Shown in pieces: positions 8,426 through 16,545 of a stretch of 64,000 bases of DNA (position 1 is its first letter; each line of letters begins with the position of its first letter). Source of the stretch: Salimicrobium halophilum. Lineage in GTDB: Bacteria > Bacillota > Bacilli > Bacillales > Halobacillaceae. The notes below the pieces were generated by a model that had not been told where the DNA came from, did not search any database, and saw only the letters and a program-made list of their open reading frames with translations. Both the position numbers and the translations under genes were made by a program. The stretch is from NCBI RefSeq assembly GCF_900100295.1, contig NZ_FNEV01000004.1, forward strand, positions 248,001 to 312,000. The letters are read 5' to 3'.

Positions 8426-9220
8426 ATGAATGCGGATCATACAGAGCCACTTGTCCATATGGATGATGTCCATAAGTCTTTTCATAAAGCGAAAGACGAA
8501 GAAGTCGTACTTAAGAATATATCGATGGATGTGAAAAAAGGAGAATTCATTTCCATCCTTGGGCAGAGTGGTTGCGGCAAAAGTACCATCCTGAACCTTA
8601 TTGGCGGATTTGAAAAACCTTCACAAGGAGAAATCCGCATACACGGAGACAAAGTTCTCGAACCTGGAAGACATTGTGTCATGCTTTTTCAGGACTATGG
8701 ATTGTTGCCATGGAGGTCTGTCGTCAGAAATGTCGAACTCGGCCTTGAACCACTTAAGGTATCACAGAAAGAACGACGGGAGCGGAGTCTGGAATACCTG
8801 AAGCTGGTCGGACTTGAGAACAGCTACCATCAGTTCCCCGGCGAATTATCAGGTGGAATGAAACAGCGCGTGGCTATCGCGAGAGCGCTTGCGATGAAGC
8901 CTGAGCTGATTCTGATGGATGAACCATTTGCGGCTCTCGACACGTTCAACCGTTATCACCTTCAGAATGAATTATTACGTCTCCAGGAAAAAGAAGGGAC
9001 TACAATCGTGCTTGTTACCCATGATATCGACGAAGCTGTCTATCTGTCGGACCGCCTATTCGTCATGAAGCCGTCGCCCGGGATGATCAGTAAAGAGATA
9101 GTCATCAACACCTCGAAACCTCGGGACCGGAGCCATAGCGATTTCCAGCATTACCGGAAGATGATCTTTGAAGAGTTCCACTTCAATCAACCTGTACACC
9201 AGCCCGAATTCCAAATTTGA
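8426..9220 (+). CDS. ABC transporter ATP-binding protein, nitrate/sulfonate/taurine type
   Basis: 264 residues. Walker A GQSGCGKS is at ~46-53, the Q-loop LFQDYGLLPW follows, then signature LSGGMKQRVAIARAL, Walker B LILMDEPFAALD and the switch histidine in LVTHDIDEAVYLSDR. The DEPFAALD and DIDEAVYLSDR wording is characteristic of the SsuB/TauB/NrtD subfamily. It energises the permease encoded two genes downstream. GGAGGAG precedes the start by ~7 nt. It is the first gene of a three-gene operon behind a promoter shared with the operon at 11776. Substrate class is inferred from the family; the compound itself is unknown. Confidence 0.9.
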   Translation: MNADHTEPLVHMDDVHKSFHKAKDEEVVLKNISMDVKKGEFISILGQSGCGKSTILNLIGGFEKPSQGEIRIHGDKVLEPGRHCVMLFQDYGLLPWRSVVRNVELGLEPLKVSQKERRERSLEYLKLVGLENSYHQFPGELSGGMKQRVAIARALAMKPELILMDEPFAALDTFNRYHLQNELLRLQEKEGTTIVLVTHDIDEAVYLSDRLFVMKPSPGMISKEIVINTSKPRDRSHSDFQHYRKMIFEEFHFNQPVHQPEFQI

Positions 9221-9235
9221 AAGGAGAAGCAGACG

Positions 9236-10183
9236 ATGAGTAAAACGAACGTAGCCATTCTTATGATTACCCTAACCATGGTGTTCACCTCTGCCTGCGG
9301 TACGAGTCAGGCCGGAGAGAAATCGACTTTGAAAATCGGCTATCTCCCGATCACGCATGCTGCTCCTTTATATTTTGAAAAAGAACTGAACGGTACCTAT
9401 GCCGGTGGAGCTGAAATCGAACTCGTAAAATTCGGATCGTGGATCGAATTGATGGATGCTCTTAATACCGGGAGAATCGACGGGGCGTCCGTGCTTGTGG
9501 AGCTGGCGATGAAAGCGAAGGAGAAAGGAATCGACCTGAAAGCTGTAGCCCTCGGCCATAAAGACGGGAATGCTGCCGTTGTCTCTCCCGAAGTGGATAG
9601 CGTGGAAGATCTCAAAGGGACATCTGTAGCCATCCCGCATACGCTCTCCTCTCATAATATCCTTATGAAACGTATGCTCGACAAGGGGGATATGACCTAC
9701 GATGACGTCCATATGGTCGAAATGCCACCTCCGGAAATGCCGTCGGCTCTTGCCACCGGGCAGATCTCAAGCTATATCGTAGCCGAACCGTTCGGTGCTC
9801 TCGGCGTCACGATGGATCACGGGAAAGTACTGTATCAGTCCGAGGAGTTGTGGCCCCATTCTTTATGCTGTGCGCTTGTGCTTCGTAACGACCTGATTCA
9901 AAATCACCCCGACCTTGCTCAAGAATTCGTGACAGGCTACAAAGAAGCCGGGGAAGCTGCCGGTCATAGCCATGAGGAATCCAGCGATATTCACAAAAAG
10001 TACTTGAACGTAACAGACGAAGCTCTGGAATTATCCCTTGGGTGGATTTCGTATGATGAATTGAAAATCAGAAAAGAAGACTACAATGTTTTGACGGAAA
10101 ACATGCGGGAGATGGATCTGACGGAGGATCCACCGGCGTATGAAGACTTTGTGGATACTTCCTTATTGGAGGAGGCTCAGTAA
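9236..10183 (+). CDS. ABC transporter substrate-binding lipoprotein, NrtA/SsuA-like
   Basis: 315 residues. The signal peptide ends in a lipobox (VFTSACG), so Cys ~21 should be lipidated and the protein tethered outside the membrane. The mature part starts LKIGYLPITHAAPLYF, typical of NrtA/SsuA/ThiY-like type 2 periplasmic binding proteins. DLKGTSVAIPHTLSSHNILM and VAEPFGALGV are the usual ligand-cleft segments. A histidine-rich turn, AAGHSHEESSDIHKK, lies near residue 245. An RBS (AAAGGAGAAG) precedes the start. It lies 15 nt after the ATPase gene. Confidence 0.9.
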   Translation: MSKTNVAILMITLTMVFTSACGTSQAGEKSTLKIGYLPITHAAPLYFEKELNGTYAGGAEIELVKFGSWIELMDALNTGRIDGASVLVELAMKAKEKGIDLKAVALGHKDGNAAVVSPEVDSVEDLKGTSVAIPHTLSSHNILMKRMLDKGDMTYDDVHMVEMPPPEMPSALATGQISSYIVAEPFGALGVTMDHGKVLYQSEELWPHSLCCALVLRNDLIQNHPDLAQEFVTGYKEAGEAAGHSHEESSDIHKKYLNVTDEALELSLGWISYDELKIRKEDYNVLTENMREMDLTEDPPAYEDFVDTSLLEEAQ

Positions 10184-10941
10184 TGCAATCACGCTTTACG
10201 TATAAATTGATAAACGTTCTAACCGCAATCGCCATCCTCCTTCTCGTATGGCAATTGATCATATGGATCGGAAATTACCCGGAAGCTTTGCTCCCTTCTC
10301 CGCTGAAGGTGGGAGAAGGCATCGTGGAGCTGGTCCGGAGCGGTGTCATCTTTGAACATATCCAGGTCAGTCTCTTCCGCTTTTTCACCGGTTATCTGGC
10401 GGCAGTATGTTCAGCAGTCCTGCTCGGGTTGATACTCGGGCGCACGCAAAGGATTTGGGCGATTACGGACCCGATTGTCCAGGTGCTTCGTCCGGTTGCT
10501 CCTATCGCCTGGACCCCGTTCATCGTCCTATGGTTCGGCATCGGTGACATGCCGGCGATCGTCATCATTTTCATCGCAGCCTTTTTCCCAGTGCTGCTGA
10601 CTACAGTGGCTGCCGTCAAAAGGGTGGATGAGACTTACTTGAAACTGGCTCAGAACCTTGAAATCAAACAGCCGCAGCTGATGTATAAAATCATCCTGCC
10701 TGCCGCCTTCCCGACGATTGTGAACGGCCTGCATATCGCTATCGGTACCGGGTGGATCTTCCTTGTCGCCGGTGAAATGGTCGGAGCCCAGTCCGGTCTC
10801 GGCTATCTGATCATCGACTCCCGGAATGCACTGGATCTGGATCTTGTCCTCGCCGGTATCATCTTCATCGGTGTGCTCGGGCTGCTTCTTGATAAGTCCG
10901 TCCACCTCTTTGAAGCATGGGTCGGCCGTCAATGGAGTTAG
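10183..10941 (+). CDS. ABC transporter permease, SsuC/TauC-like
   Basis: 252 residues, about six membrane spans. The EAA loop ENLEIKQPQLMYKIILPAAFPTIVNGLHIAIGTGWIFLVAGEM is diagnostic of the nitrate/sulfonate/taurine permease family (BPD_transp_1). The ATG shares one base with the stop of the binding-protein gene (TAATG at 10181), so translation is coupled. It completes a full importer. No desulfonating enzyme such as SsuD is adjacent. Confidence 0.9.
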   Translation: MQSRFTYKLINVLTAIAILLLVWQLIIWIGNYPEALLPSPLKVGEGIVELVRSGVIFEHIQVSLFRFFTGYLAAVCSAVLLGLILGRTQRIWAITDPIVQVLRPVAPIAWTPFIVLWFGIGDMPAIVIIFIAAFFPVLLTTVAAVKRVDETYLKLAQNLEIKQPQLMYKIILPAAFPTIVNGLHIAIGTGWIFLVAGEMVGAQSGLGYLIIDSRNALDLDLVLAGIIFIGVLGLLLDKSVHLFEAWVGRQWS

Positions 10942-10984
10942 AAAAGTGAAATCACCCTGTTGAGGGAGTGAGGGAGAGCTGTTT

Positions 10985-11025
10985 ATGCGACAGTTTTCAC
11001 GAGACTTTCGCGAAAACTATCGCAT
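10985..11025. repeat. Intergenic hairpin
   Basis: ATGCGA-C-AGTTTTC (10985-10997) pairs with GAAAACT-A-TCGCAT (11012-11025), a 13-bp stem with one mismatch. No T-run follows, so it is not an obvious terminator. A hairpin with the same TATGCGAtgg/TTTTC pattern lies at 17704-17746. Confidence 0.55.
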
Positions 11026-11152
11026 GAAAGTAGGAATGGACGATAATTTCACGGAATACCACCCCAAATCATCCCATAACAAAAAATACAGGACAGTTTC
11101 TCCAAACATTCCGGTGAAAATCATCACATTACCATAAGCTCTCCACTATACA

Positions 11153-11180
11153 AAAAACCCGGCCTACGCCGGGTTTTCTT
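11153..11180. terminator. Bidirectional terminator
   Basis: AAAACCCGGC (11154-11163)/GCCGGGTTTT (11168-11177), loop CTAC, with A-run and T-run flanks. It serves the converging ABC operon and the HxlR gene. Confidence 0.9.
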
Positions 11181-11182
11181 AC

Positions 11183-11635
11183 TTACGCTCTTGAACTGAC
11201 CTCCTCTTCCACCGGAAGCACGACCAGGTCTTCTTCCTCTACACTCGTATCACAGTGAGCACAATAGAAAGTCTGCTCCACTTCATGGTTGCAAGCTTCG
11301 TGGACCAGCTTCTTGTAACACTTGTCCAGGTTGTTACGTCCCCAGATCAACAGGGAATGGAAGACCGGTTCGAGTTCCTTTCCGCTCTCGGTCAACGAAT
11401 AGCTATACCTCGGCGGATGCTCGGAATACAAAGACACAGATACCAGCTCACTCTGTTCGAGATACTTCAGTCGATCCGAAAGAAGATTGGAAGAAATACC
11501 TGTCAGCCCTTTCTTGATTTCATTGAATGTGGAAGCGCCGACGAGAATTTCGTGCAGAATCAAAAGGGTCCAGCGATCTCCCACGATATTCAGCGTCTGA
11601 GCGATGTTGCAGGGTAATTTATAATTTTCCTTCAA
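11183..11635 (-). CDS. HxlR-family transcriptional regulator with C-terminal zinc-ribbon-like tail
   Basis: 150 residues. The HxlR winged helix spans ~5-95: CNIAQTLNIVGDRWTLLILHEIL, then FNEIKKGLTGISSNLLSDRLKYLE and the wing YSLTESGKELEPV. Beyond the usual domain, CNHEVEQTFYCAHCD supplies three cysteines plus histidine that could bind zinc or sense thiol stress. It is divergent from the DUF4242 operon and adjacent to the ABC operon. Identical 16-mers in both operon promoters suggest it controls both. Many HxlR proteins respond to aldehydes or quinones; the inducer here is unknown. Confidence 0.9.
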   Translation of the reverse strand: MKENYKLPCNIAQTLNIVGDRWTLLILHEILVGASTFNEIKKGLTGISSNLLSDRLKYLEQSELVSVSLYSEHPPRYSYSLTESGKELEPVFHSLLIWGRNNLDKCYKKLVHEACNHEVEQTFYCAHCDTSVEEEDLVVLPVEEEVSSRA

Positions 11636-11694
11636 TGCCTAAACATCCTTTCACTCATCAATTCATAAGAATATTTTAACATAAATCGGTCTAC

Positions 11695-11727
11695 TAGGTT
11701 GATTTTTTGAACTTAGTGTAATAAGAT
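11695..11727 (+). promoter_or_regulatory. Promoter and putative HxlR operator of the DUF4242 operon
   Basis: -35 TTGATT (11699-11704), 17 bp spacer, -10 TAAGAT (11722-11727). The near-palindrome CTAGGTT-N9-AACTTAG (11695-11717) shares GGTTGATTTTTTGAAC with the promoter at 8336. Confidence 0.72.
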
Positions 11728-11775
11728 AACTTTAAAGATAATCCCGATTATTTTTATAAGTTTTAGGAGGAATGA

Positions 11776-12312
11776 ATGATTATGAGCTTATTTTTAGTAG
11801 AAACGCCCTTAGAAGGTATTGCAACAGAAGAAGATCTTAAGACTAAAACCGACAACCTGCAAGAAGTCGTCCAGAACCGTGGCGGCAACCTGATCGAAGT
11901 TCAAGTAGCCAAAGACTTCTCCCGCGCGTTTTTCATTTTTGAAAATGAAGACGAAGAATCTCTGGTAGAAACATTGAAACAGAACGGTGTACAGCCGGAT
12001 CTGGTCAAAGACGTACGTCTCGTCGGAAAAGATCTGGAAGAAGTAAAAAATCAGGCAAGCAAGGTCAACTACCTCGTTCAGTGGAACCTGCCTGAAGATC
12101 TCTCGATGGATGACTACCTCGCACGGAAGAAGAAGAATTCTGTACATTATGCGGAAGTACCGGAAGTATCGTTCGAGCGGACGTATGTATGTGAAGATAT
12201 GTCCAAATGCCTTTGCTTCTACGACGCTCCTGATGAAGATGCTGTCCAGCGTGCACGCGACGCTGTCAAAACACCTGTGGACTCCATTACGGAAATCTCG
12301 AACGACAAATAA
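11776..12312 (+). CDS. DUF4242 (SCO4226-like) protein, duplicated
   Basis: 178 residues in two similar ferredoxin-like halves. The second (~97-170: YLVQWNLPEDLSMDDYLARKK through ERTYVCEDMSKCLCFYDAPDEDAVQRA) resembles DUF4242, a family whose Streptomyces member SCO4226 binds nickel. The first half (LFLVETPLEG through RAFFIFENEDEESLVETL) repeats the pattern without the cysteines. Function is unknown; a metal- or small-molecule-binding role is inferred. GGAGG is 5 nt before ATG 11776 and 11 nt before ATG 11782, so either could be the start. It is co-transcribed with the flavoenzyme downstream. Confidence 0.7.
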   Translation: MIMSLFLVETPLEGIATEEDLKTKTDNLQEVVQNRGGNLIEVQVAKDFSRAFFIFENEDEESLVETLKQNGVQPDLVKDVRLVGKDLEEVKNQASKVNYLVQWNLPEDLSMDDYLARKKKNSVHYAEVPEVSFERTYVCEDMSKCLCFYDAPDEDAVQRARDAVKTPVDSITEISNDK

Positions 12313-12336
12313 ACGGAGAAAGGAGAGAGCATTACT

Positions 12337-13395
12337 ATGGGAAACGTTGCAACCCGCCCCGAAGAACAGAAGTGGCAAGACCTCATCCAGCAAGAGCTCA
12401 AACCTCTTGTTTCCAACATCGACCTTGAGCATCATTACCCGAAGCATTTTTTGAAGCAACTGGGTGAAAACGGGTGGCTCCGGTCAGCTTCGTTATCCGA
12501 AACGGATGTCTCTCTCCGTGAATTCCGCTTGATGGAAGACGTTTCGCACGCCTGCATGACTACCGGTTTCACTCTCTGGTGTCACTTGGCGGCTCTCACG
12601 TATGTAAGACACACGACAAACCGGTATCTGCAAGAAGAAGTGCTTCCTTCTCTTGAAGATGGGGCTGTACTGGCCGGAACCGGTTTATCCAATCCGATGA
12701 AATTTTACGGGGAGCTCGAAAGGCTCCTTTTGAAAGCGAAACGTACAGAAGGGGGCTATGTCCTTTCCGGCACCCTTCCTTCGGTTTCCAACCTCGGCGA
12801 GGACCACTGGTTCGGTGCTGTGGCTGAAACCGACGACGGAGGAAGAGTGATGCTGTTCGTTCCTTGCGACACAGAAGGAATCACGATGAAGGAAAAAGTC
12901 GACTACATGGGGATCAACGGCAGCGCTACGTACCGATTGAAATTTAACGACGCTTTCATTCCGGATGACTTCGTCGTTTCAGAAGATGCCGATGCCTTCG
13001 TGGAAAAGGTGCGTCCGTATTTCCTGATGTATCAGATTCCTTTGGGACTCGGGGTAACCGAAGCTTCGATCCATTCGATGAAGAAAATCAGCAACAAACA
13101 GGCTGGCTGTAACCAGTACCTGCCTGTACAACCGGAAGAGCTGGAAGAAGAATGGAACGTGAGACGCCAGGAGGTTTACCAGACGATAGAAGAAGGAATT
13201 ACGTGGGAAACGCTCGTAAAACAGAGACTCGGCATTACGTACCTGACTCTGAAAGCCGCCAATGCAAGCATGATCCACAATGGAGGAGCGGGATATCTGA
13301 ACATCAGTGCTCCCGCACGAAGACTGAGAGAAACCTATTTCCTCGTCAACCTGACTCCTACGGTGAAGCATCTGGAAAAATTACTGGCGAATTGA
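12337..13395 (+). CDS. Acyl-CoA dehydrogenase-like flavoenzyme
   Basis: 352 residues of the acyl-CoA dehydrogenase fold. It has an N-terminal helical domain (LKQLGENGWLRSAS), a beta domain (VLAGTGLSNPMKFYG; LSGTLPSVSNLGEDHWFGAVAE) and a C-terminal bundle ending GGAGYLNISAPARRLRETYF. It is shorter than the usual ~380. I cannot place the catalytic glutamate of true dehydrogenases, so a reduced-flavin monooxygenase of the DszC/SfnC type is a real alternative. The link to a sulfonate-type transporter through a shared operator would suit organosulfur use, but that is inference. Confidence 0.75.
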   Translation: MGNVATRPEEQKWQDLIQQELKPLVSNIDLEHHYPKHFLKQLGENGWLRSASLSETDVSLREFRLMEDVSHACMTTGFTLWCHLAALTYVRHTTNRYLQEEVLPSLEDGAVLAGTGLSNPMKFYGELERLLLKAKRTEGGYVLSGTLPSVSNLGEDHWFGAVAETDDGGRVMLFVPCDTEGITMKEKVDYMGINGSATYRLKFNDAFIPDDFVVSEDADAFVEKVRPYFLMYQIPLGLGVTEASIHSMKKISNKQAGCNQYLPVQPEELEEEWNVRRQEVYQTIEEGITWETLVKQRLGITYLTLKAANASMIHNGGAGYLNISAPARRLRETYFLVNLTPTVKHLEKLLAN

Positions 13396-13416
13396 GAAGC
13401 AAAACGAAAACATGAA

Positions 13417-13457
13417 AAACTCCCGCATTTCTGTGTGTCAGAAGTACGGGAGTTTCC
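13417..13457 (+). terminator. Rho-independent terminator
   Basis: AAACTCCCG (13417-13425)/CGGGAGTTT (13447-13455) with an inner ATTTCTG/CAGAAGT extension. It lies 22 nt after the acyl-CoA dehydrogenase-like gene. Confidence 0.85.
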
Positions 13458-13476
13458 TATTTCTTATGGATAATTA

Positions 13477-13545
13477 TTATAGCAGGGAAATAATAAAGCT
13501 GATAACTACAATCAAACCGATAATCATTAAAATCGTACGGATCAT
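13477..13545 (-). CDS. 22-residue single-span membrane peptide
   Basis: ATG at 13545 to TAA at 13477-13479 encodes MIRTILMIIGLIVVISFIIS followed by LL. This is a positively charged start and one continuous hydrophobic helix. AGGGAGTG stands ~7 nt upstream of the ATG. Such mini-proteins are common in Bacillaceae but easily overlooked. The function is unknown. The RBS and the clean TM helix are the only evidence, so it may still be chance. Confidence 0.55.
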   Translation of the reverse strand: MIRTILMIIGLIVVISFIISLL

Positions 13546-13705
13546 ACGTGCTCACTCCCTATTCTAACGTAATTACTATACCTTTCCTTATATTTCTTTT
13601 TATGAAACCTTTCTATACATAATTCCTTCCATTTCCTCATGCTCCCTCTCTTTTCTTTTCCAAAAAGTCACAGTTCTGCTACGATAGATGCAGGAGGCGA
13701 AGTAT

Positions 13706-14212
13706 ATGGACAATCACATTCGGGTACGTCCTCTCGAAAAAGACGACATCCCTTTCATGCACAAACTGTATAACCAGAAGGAAATCATGGACTACTGGTT
13801 CCTCGAAGCCCACTTCCCCCAGGACCGGATCACCAGTGGGTATGATCAGATGAAGGAATCAGACAAGCATCGCCGGTTCGTCATCTGCAAAGACGAAAAA
13901 AGCATCGGTCTGACAGGCTTGTACGACATTGATCCTATCCACCGCAACGCAGAATTCGGGATTATGATCGATCCGGTATACCAGGGTAATGGCTACGCTA
14001 CAGAAATAACGGAAATGATGGTGGACTACGGATTCCGCACCCTGAACCTACATAAAATCCACCTCGTTGTAGCTACAGAAAATAAGCCTGCCGCCCACAT
14101 TTACGAAAAAGTCGGGTTCCACGTCGAAGGGGAAATGAAAGAACACTTCTTCACCAATGGCGCTTACCGCGACGCTTATATGATGGCCATCTTTCAAAAC
14201 CAGAGAAAATGA
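13706..14212 (+). CDS. speG: Spermidine N1-acetyltransferase
   Basis: 168 residues. It follows E. coli SpeG closely along its length: IRVRPLEKDDIPFMHKL, YWFLEAHF, RRFVICKDEKSIGLTGL, HRNAEFGIMIDPVYQGNGYATE (acetyl-CoA loop), DYGFRTLNLHKIHLVV and GFHVEGEMKEHFFTNGAYRDA. It transfers acetyl to spermidine or spermine to prevent polyamine toxicity. I start at ATG 13706, eight nt after AGGAGG; an upstream in-frame ATG at 13688 precedes the RBS. Monocistronic with its own terminator. Confidence 0.9.
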   Translation: MDNHIRVRPLEKDDIPFMHKLYNQKEIMDYWFLEAHFPQDRITSGYDQMKESDKHRRFVICKDEKSIGLTGLYDIDPIHRNAEFGIMIDPVYQGNGYATEITEMMVDYGFRTLNLHKIHLVVATENKPAAHIYEKVGFHVEGEMKEHFFTNGAYRDAYMMAIFQNQRK

Positions 14213-14219
14213 ACGCATT

Positions 14220-14249
14220 AGAAAAGGCGACGGATCCGTCGCCTTTTCT
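14220..14249. terminator. Bidirectional terminator
   Basis: Perfect 13-bp stem AGAAAAGGCGACG (14220-14232)/CGTCGCCTTTTCT (14237-14249), loop GATC. It lies between the convergent speG and gltS-like genes. Confidence 0.95.
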
Positions 14250-14318
14250 ATGTCTTCTGCTCTCCATTTATAATAGTTACACAACACCTGTGGCGATGAA
14301 ACACGGGCGTCTTATTAA

Positions 14319-15743
14319 TCAAAATGATTCTGTGTTTTGTTTTCCGAAATAGAAAATACCTGCTGCCCAGCCGATCAGAGACATCAGGAAGGCGAAAATG
14401 AGAAACGGAATCGGCCCAAGCGAGTAGATAAGTGGCACGGAAAGCGCTGTGACAAGACCACCGCCCAGGAAGGGTTCGTAAATCAGCTGCTTGTAACCGA
14501 AGGCCTCCAGAGCCGGTGTCTCGACATTCGGGTCGACGATTCTCATGAGAAGAAGACCGGTAGCTGTGATCCCCATCGACTGTCCAAAGTCACCGATGGC
14601 CCTTTCGAACCAATAGGACGGAATCATCTTCTTAGCAAACAGCTTGAAGGCCAGAACGTTCCATCCGATACCGGCGATGGCCAGAAGCAGGAACGGTACA
14701 AAGTATTCTCCGATGACTGCCAAAGAAATCGTAGCGATTGCAGTCAAAATAAGCACGTCGAGCGAAAGCCCCTGTACCCTCATCACCATCTGACGATCCA
14801 CCAGATTGAATCGGTCAAAACGATCGAGGAACAACTGCAACAGGATTCCTCCGATCATCGCCAATGGAAACAGAGGAATATACGTCATCACATACGTATC
14901 CGTCCACGGTCCCCAAGTGATGGCTTCCAAACCGATGAATGCCTGCTGAATTCCGTAGCCGATCAATATAGCGATACTGATCATCGCTACGTGAAACGAA
15001 AGTGGTTCAATCGATTCGGAACGAACTGTCATCTTACCGGCCGCTTCCCGATTTTCAAATTCACGGATTCCGAGCTTTTGAAGGTCGGAAAAAGAGTTCT
15101 CGTCCATTTCGATAGCTGTCTGTTTTTTTCTGGCCGCAATATTAATAAGAATAATTCCTACAATCACACCGGACAGCACACCGATGGTAGCAAGACCTAC
15201 AGCGAGATCATATGCTTGCGGGAAGCCAAGCTCTTGGAACGTACTCTGCATCCCTGCCGCTGTTCCATGTCCACCTTCGAAACCTATCTCGATCAACGCA
15301 CCAGCCATAGGTGGGATACCAAAGAATGGGGTCAGAATCAGCACAGCGATAAGTAGACCAATGACATATTGCCCCCATCCCACGGTCCAGCCGAACGCCA
15401 ATTGGGGACCACCGTAATTCAATATTTTCTTAAGAGATGGGGTTTTCTTCCCGATGAACAATGAAGCGAAAATGACGTTGATCATCAATCCCGGTAGAGC
15501 TGCCCACACTTCTGTTATTCCTTCTGTAAACAGGCCTGTACTCCAAAAAGAATCCTCTCCGGTCAGAGGTTCCAATAGATTGCCGAGGACCTGAGGCCCA
15601 AGCAGAAGCGCTGCGAACCCTCCCAGGATGGAACTCGGCAGAAACAGAGACTGGAATAACGGAACACTTACCCTGATCATTTTTCCGACGAGCAAAAAGA
15701 CCCCCATTACAAGAAGGGCGAACCCGATTACATTCGCTGTCAT
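14319..15743 (-). CDS. gltS: Sodium/glutamate symporter, GltS family
   Basis: 474 residues, ~12 membrane spans in two inverted halves joined by a charged cytoplasmic loop (MDENSFSDLQKLGIREFENREA). The first re-entrant motif is IEIGFEGGHGTAAGM and the second half has FGQSMGITATGLLLMRIVDP, both characteristic of the ESS/GltS family. It would import glutamate with sodium, which suits a halophile using glutamate as a compatible solute. GGAGAGGAG precedes the start. The TetR gene upstream runs in the same direction, 61 bp away, so they may be co-regulated. Confidence 0.88.
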   Translation of the reverse strand: MTANVIGFALLVMGVFLLVGKMIRVSVPLFQSLFLPSSILGGFAALLLGPQVLGNLLEPLTGEDSFWSTGLFTEGITEVWAALPGLMINVIFASLFIGKKTPSLKKILNYGGPQLAFGWTVGWGQYVIGLLIAVLILTPFFGIPPMAGALIEIGFEGGHGTAAGMQSTFQELGFPQAYDLAVGLATIGVLSGVIVGIILINIAARKKQTAIEMDENSFSDLQKLGIREFENREAAGKMTVRSESIEPLSFHVAMISIAILIGYGIQQAFIGLEAITWGPWTDTYVMTYIPLFPLAMIGGILLQLFLDRFDRFNLVDRQMVMRVQGLSLDVLILTAIATISLAVIGEYFVPFLLLAIAGIGWNVLAFKLFAKKMIPSYWFERAIGDFGQSMGITATGLLLMRIVDPNVETPALEAFGYKQLIYEPFLGGGLVTALSVPLIYSLGPIPFLIFAFLMSLIGWAAGIFYFGKQNTESF

Positions 15744-15804
15744 GTTTTTTCTCCTCTCCTATTATTGCTAGAGGGTTTTTCCCGAGGAGAATTGGTAATA
15801 AACG

Positions 15805-16362
15805 TCAATGCAATCGTTCACGTAAAATCAGAAGCAACTGCCTGGCCATGTAATCGGCAGAGTACCGATATCCTCCCTCTACCCATTCCATGATCATCCC
15901 ATAGATTGCGTAAGCCTGATACCCGGCCATCAGTTCTTTTTCCACTTCCGTCCCCACTTCCCGACGTTCGAAATCCAACAACAGAAGATCTTTTAACTTC
16001 GCTGTTATCATTTTTTGAAAACCGGGGAGCGCTTCTGAGTCGACGACGACTTTGTAGAAATCCTTGTGCCTTTCGACATGGTGGAAGATTTTGATGTTCT
16101 CCGGCTTCAGCCGATCGATGTAGAATGGGTATACCTCATGGTAAGGTTCTTCGTAGGCCCGACTCAGATCATCCAGCACCTCTCCCGTCACTTCCTCCAA
16201 CAATGCCTCTTTGTCTTTGAAATGTGTATAAAAGGCCGCCCGGCTATAGTCCGCCTTATCAACGATATCCGTTACTGATATATCTTTGAACTTTTCTTCT
16301 CTCATCAGTTCAATAATTGTATTTTTGAATACATGCTTTGTTCTCCTGATCCGTCTGTCCAT
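15805..16362 (-). CDS. TetR-family regulator
   Basis: 185 residues. The TetR helix-turn-helix is at ~8-55: TKHVFKNTIIELMREEKFKDISVTDIVDKADYSRAAFYTHFKDKEALL. The C-terminal half (FYKVVVDSEALPGFQKMI ... YGMIMEWVEGGYRYSADYMARQLLLI) resembles the TetR_C_33/DhaS-like ligand domain. It is divergent from the SDR gene, and a perfect palindrome between them at 16501-16520 is the likely operator. It may also affect gltS downstream. Confidence 0.9.
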   Translation of the reverse strand: MDRRIRRTKHVFKNTIIELMREEKFKDISVTDIVDKADYSRAAFYTHFKDKEALLEEVTGEVLDDLSRAYEEPYHEVYPFYIDRLKPENIKIFHHVERHKDFYKVVVDSEALPGFQKMITAKLKDLLLLDFERREVGTEVEKELMAGYQAYAIYGMIMEWVEGGYRYSADYMARQLLLILRERLH

Positions 16363-16458
16363 TTTTTACACCTGCCCTTCTTTTGTCTGATATTCCCCTG
16401 ATTCCTTACAAGGTGGTAAGTAATGTCTAATATCTTACAATACGTTCTTTATTGTGAA

Positions 16459-16488
16459 TTGAATTATTCTCTATGCATTCATTATACT
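16459..16488 (+). promoter_or_regulatory. Promoter of the SDR gene
   Basis: -35 TTGAAT (16459-16464), 18 bp, -10 TATACT (16483-16488). The palindrome at 16501-16520 begins 13 nt downstream of the -10, spanning and following the transcription start. Confidence 0.6.
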
Positions 16489-16500
16489 TACTATATAGAT

Positions 16501-16520
16501 TAATAGACACCTGTCTATTA
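16501..16520. promoter_or_regulatory. Putative TetR operator
   Basis: TAATAGACA and TGTCTATTA are perfect 9-bp arms around a central CC. The location just downstream of the SDR promoter fits repression by the divergent TetR protein. Confidence 0.75.
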
Positions 16521-16545
16521 AATTCCTCTGAAGGAGTGATGTGTT

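Noticed and set aside
14337-15356. 339-codon plus-strand frame antisense to gltS
   Set aside because: Rich in Arg, Gln, Asp and Lys as expected from the reverse of a membrane protein. No RBS and no homology sense.
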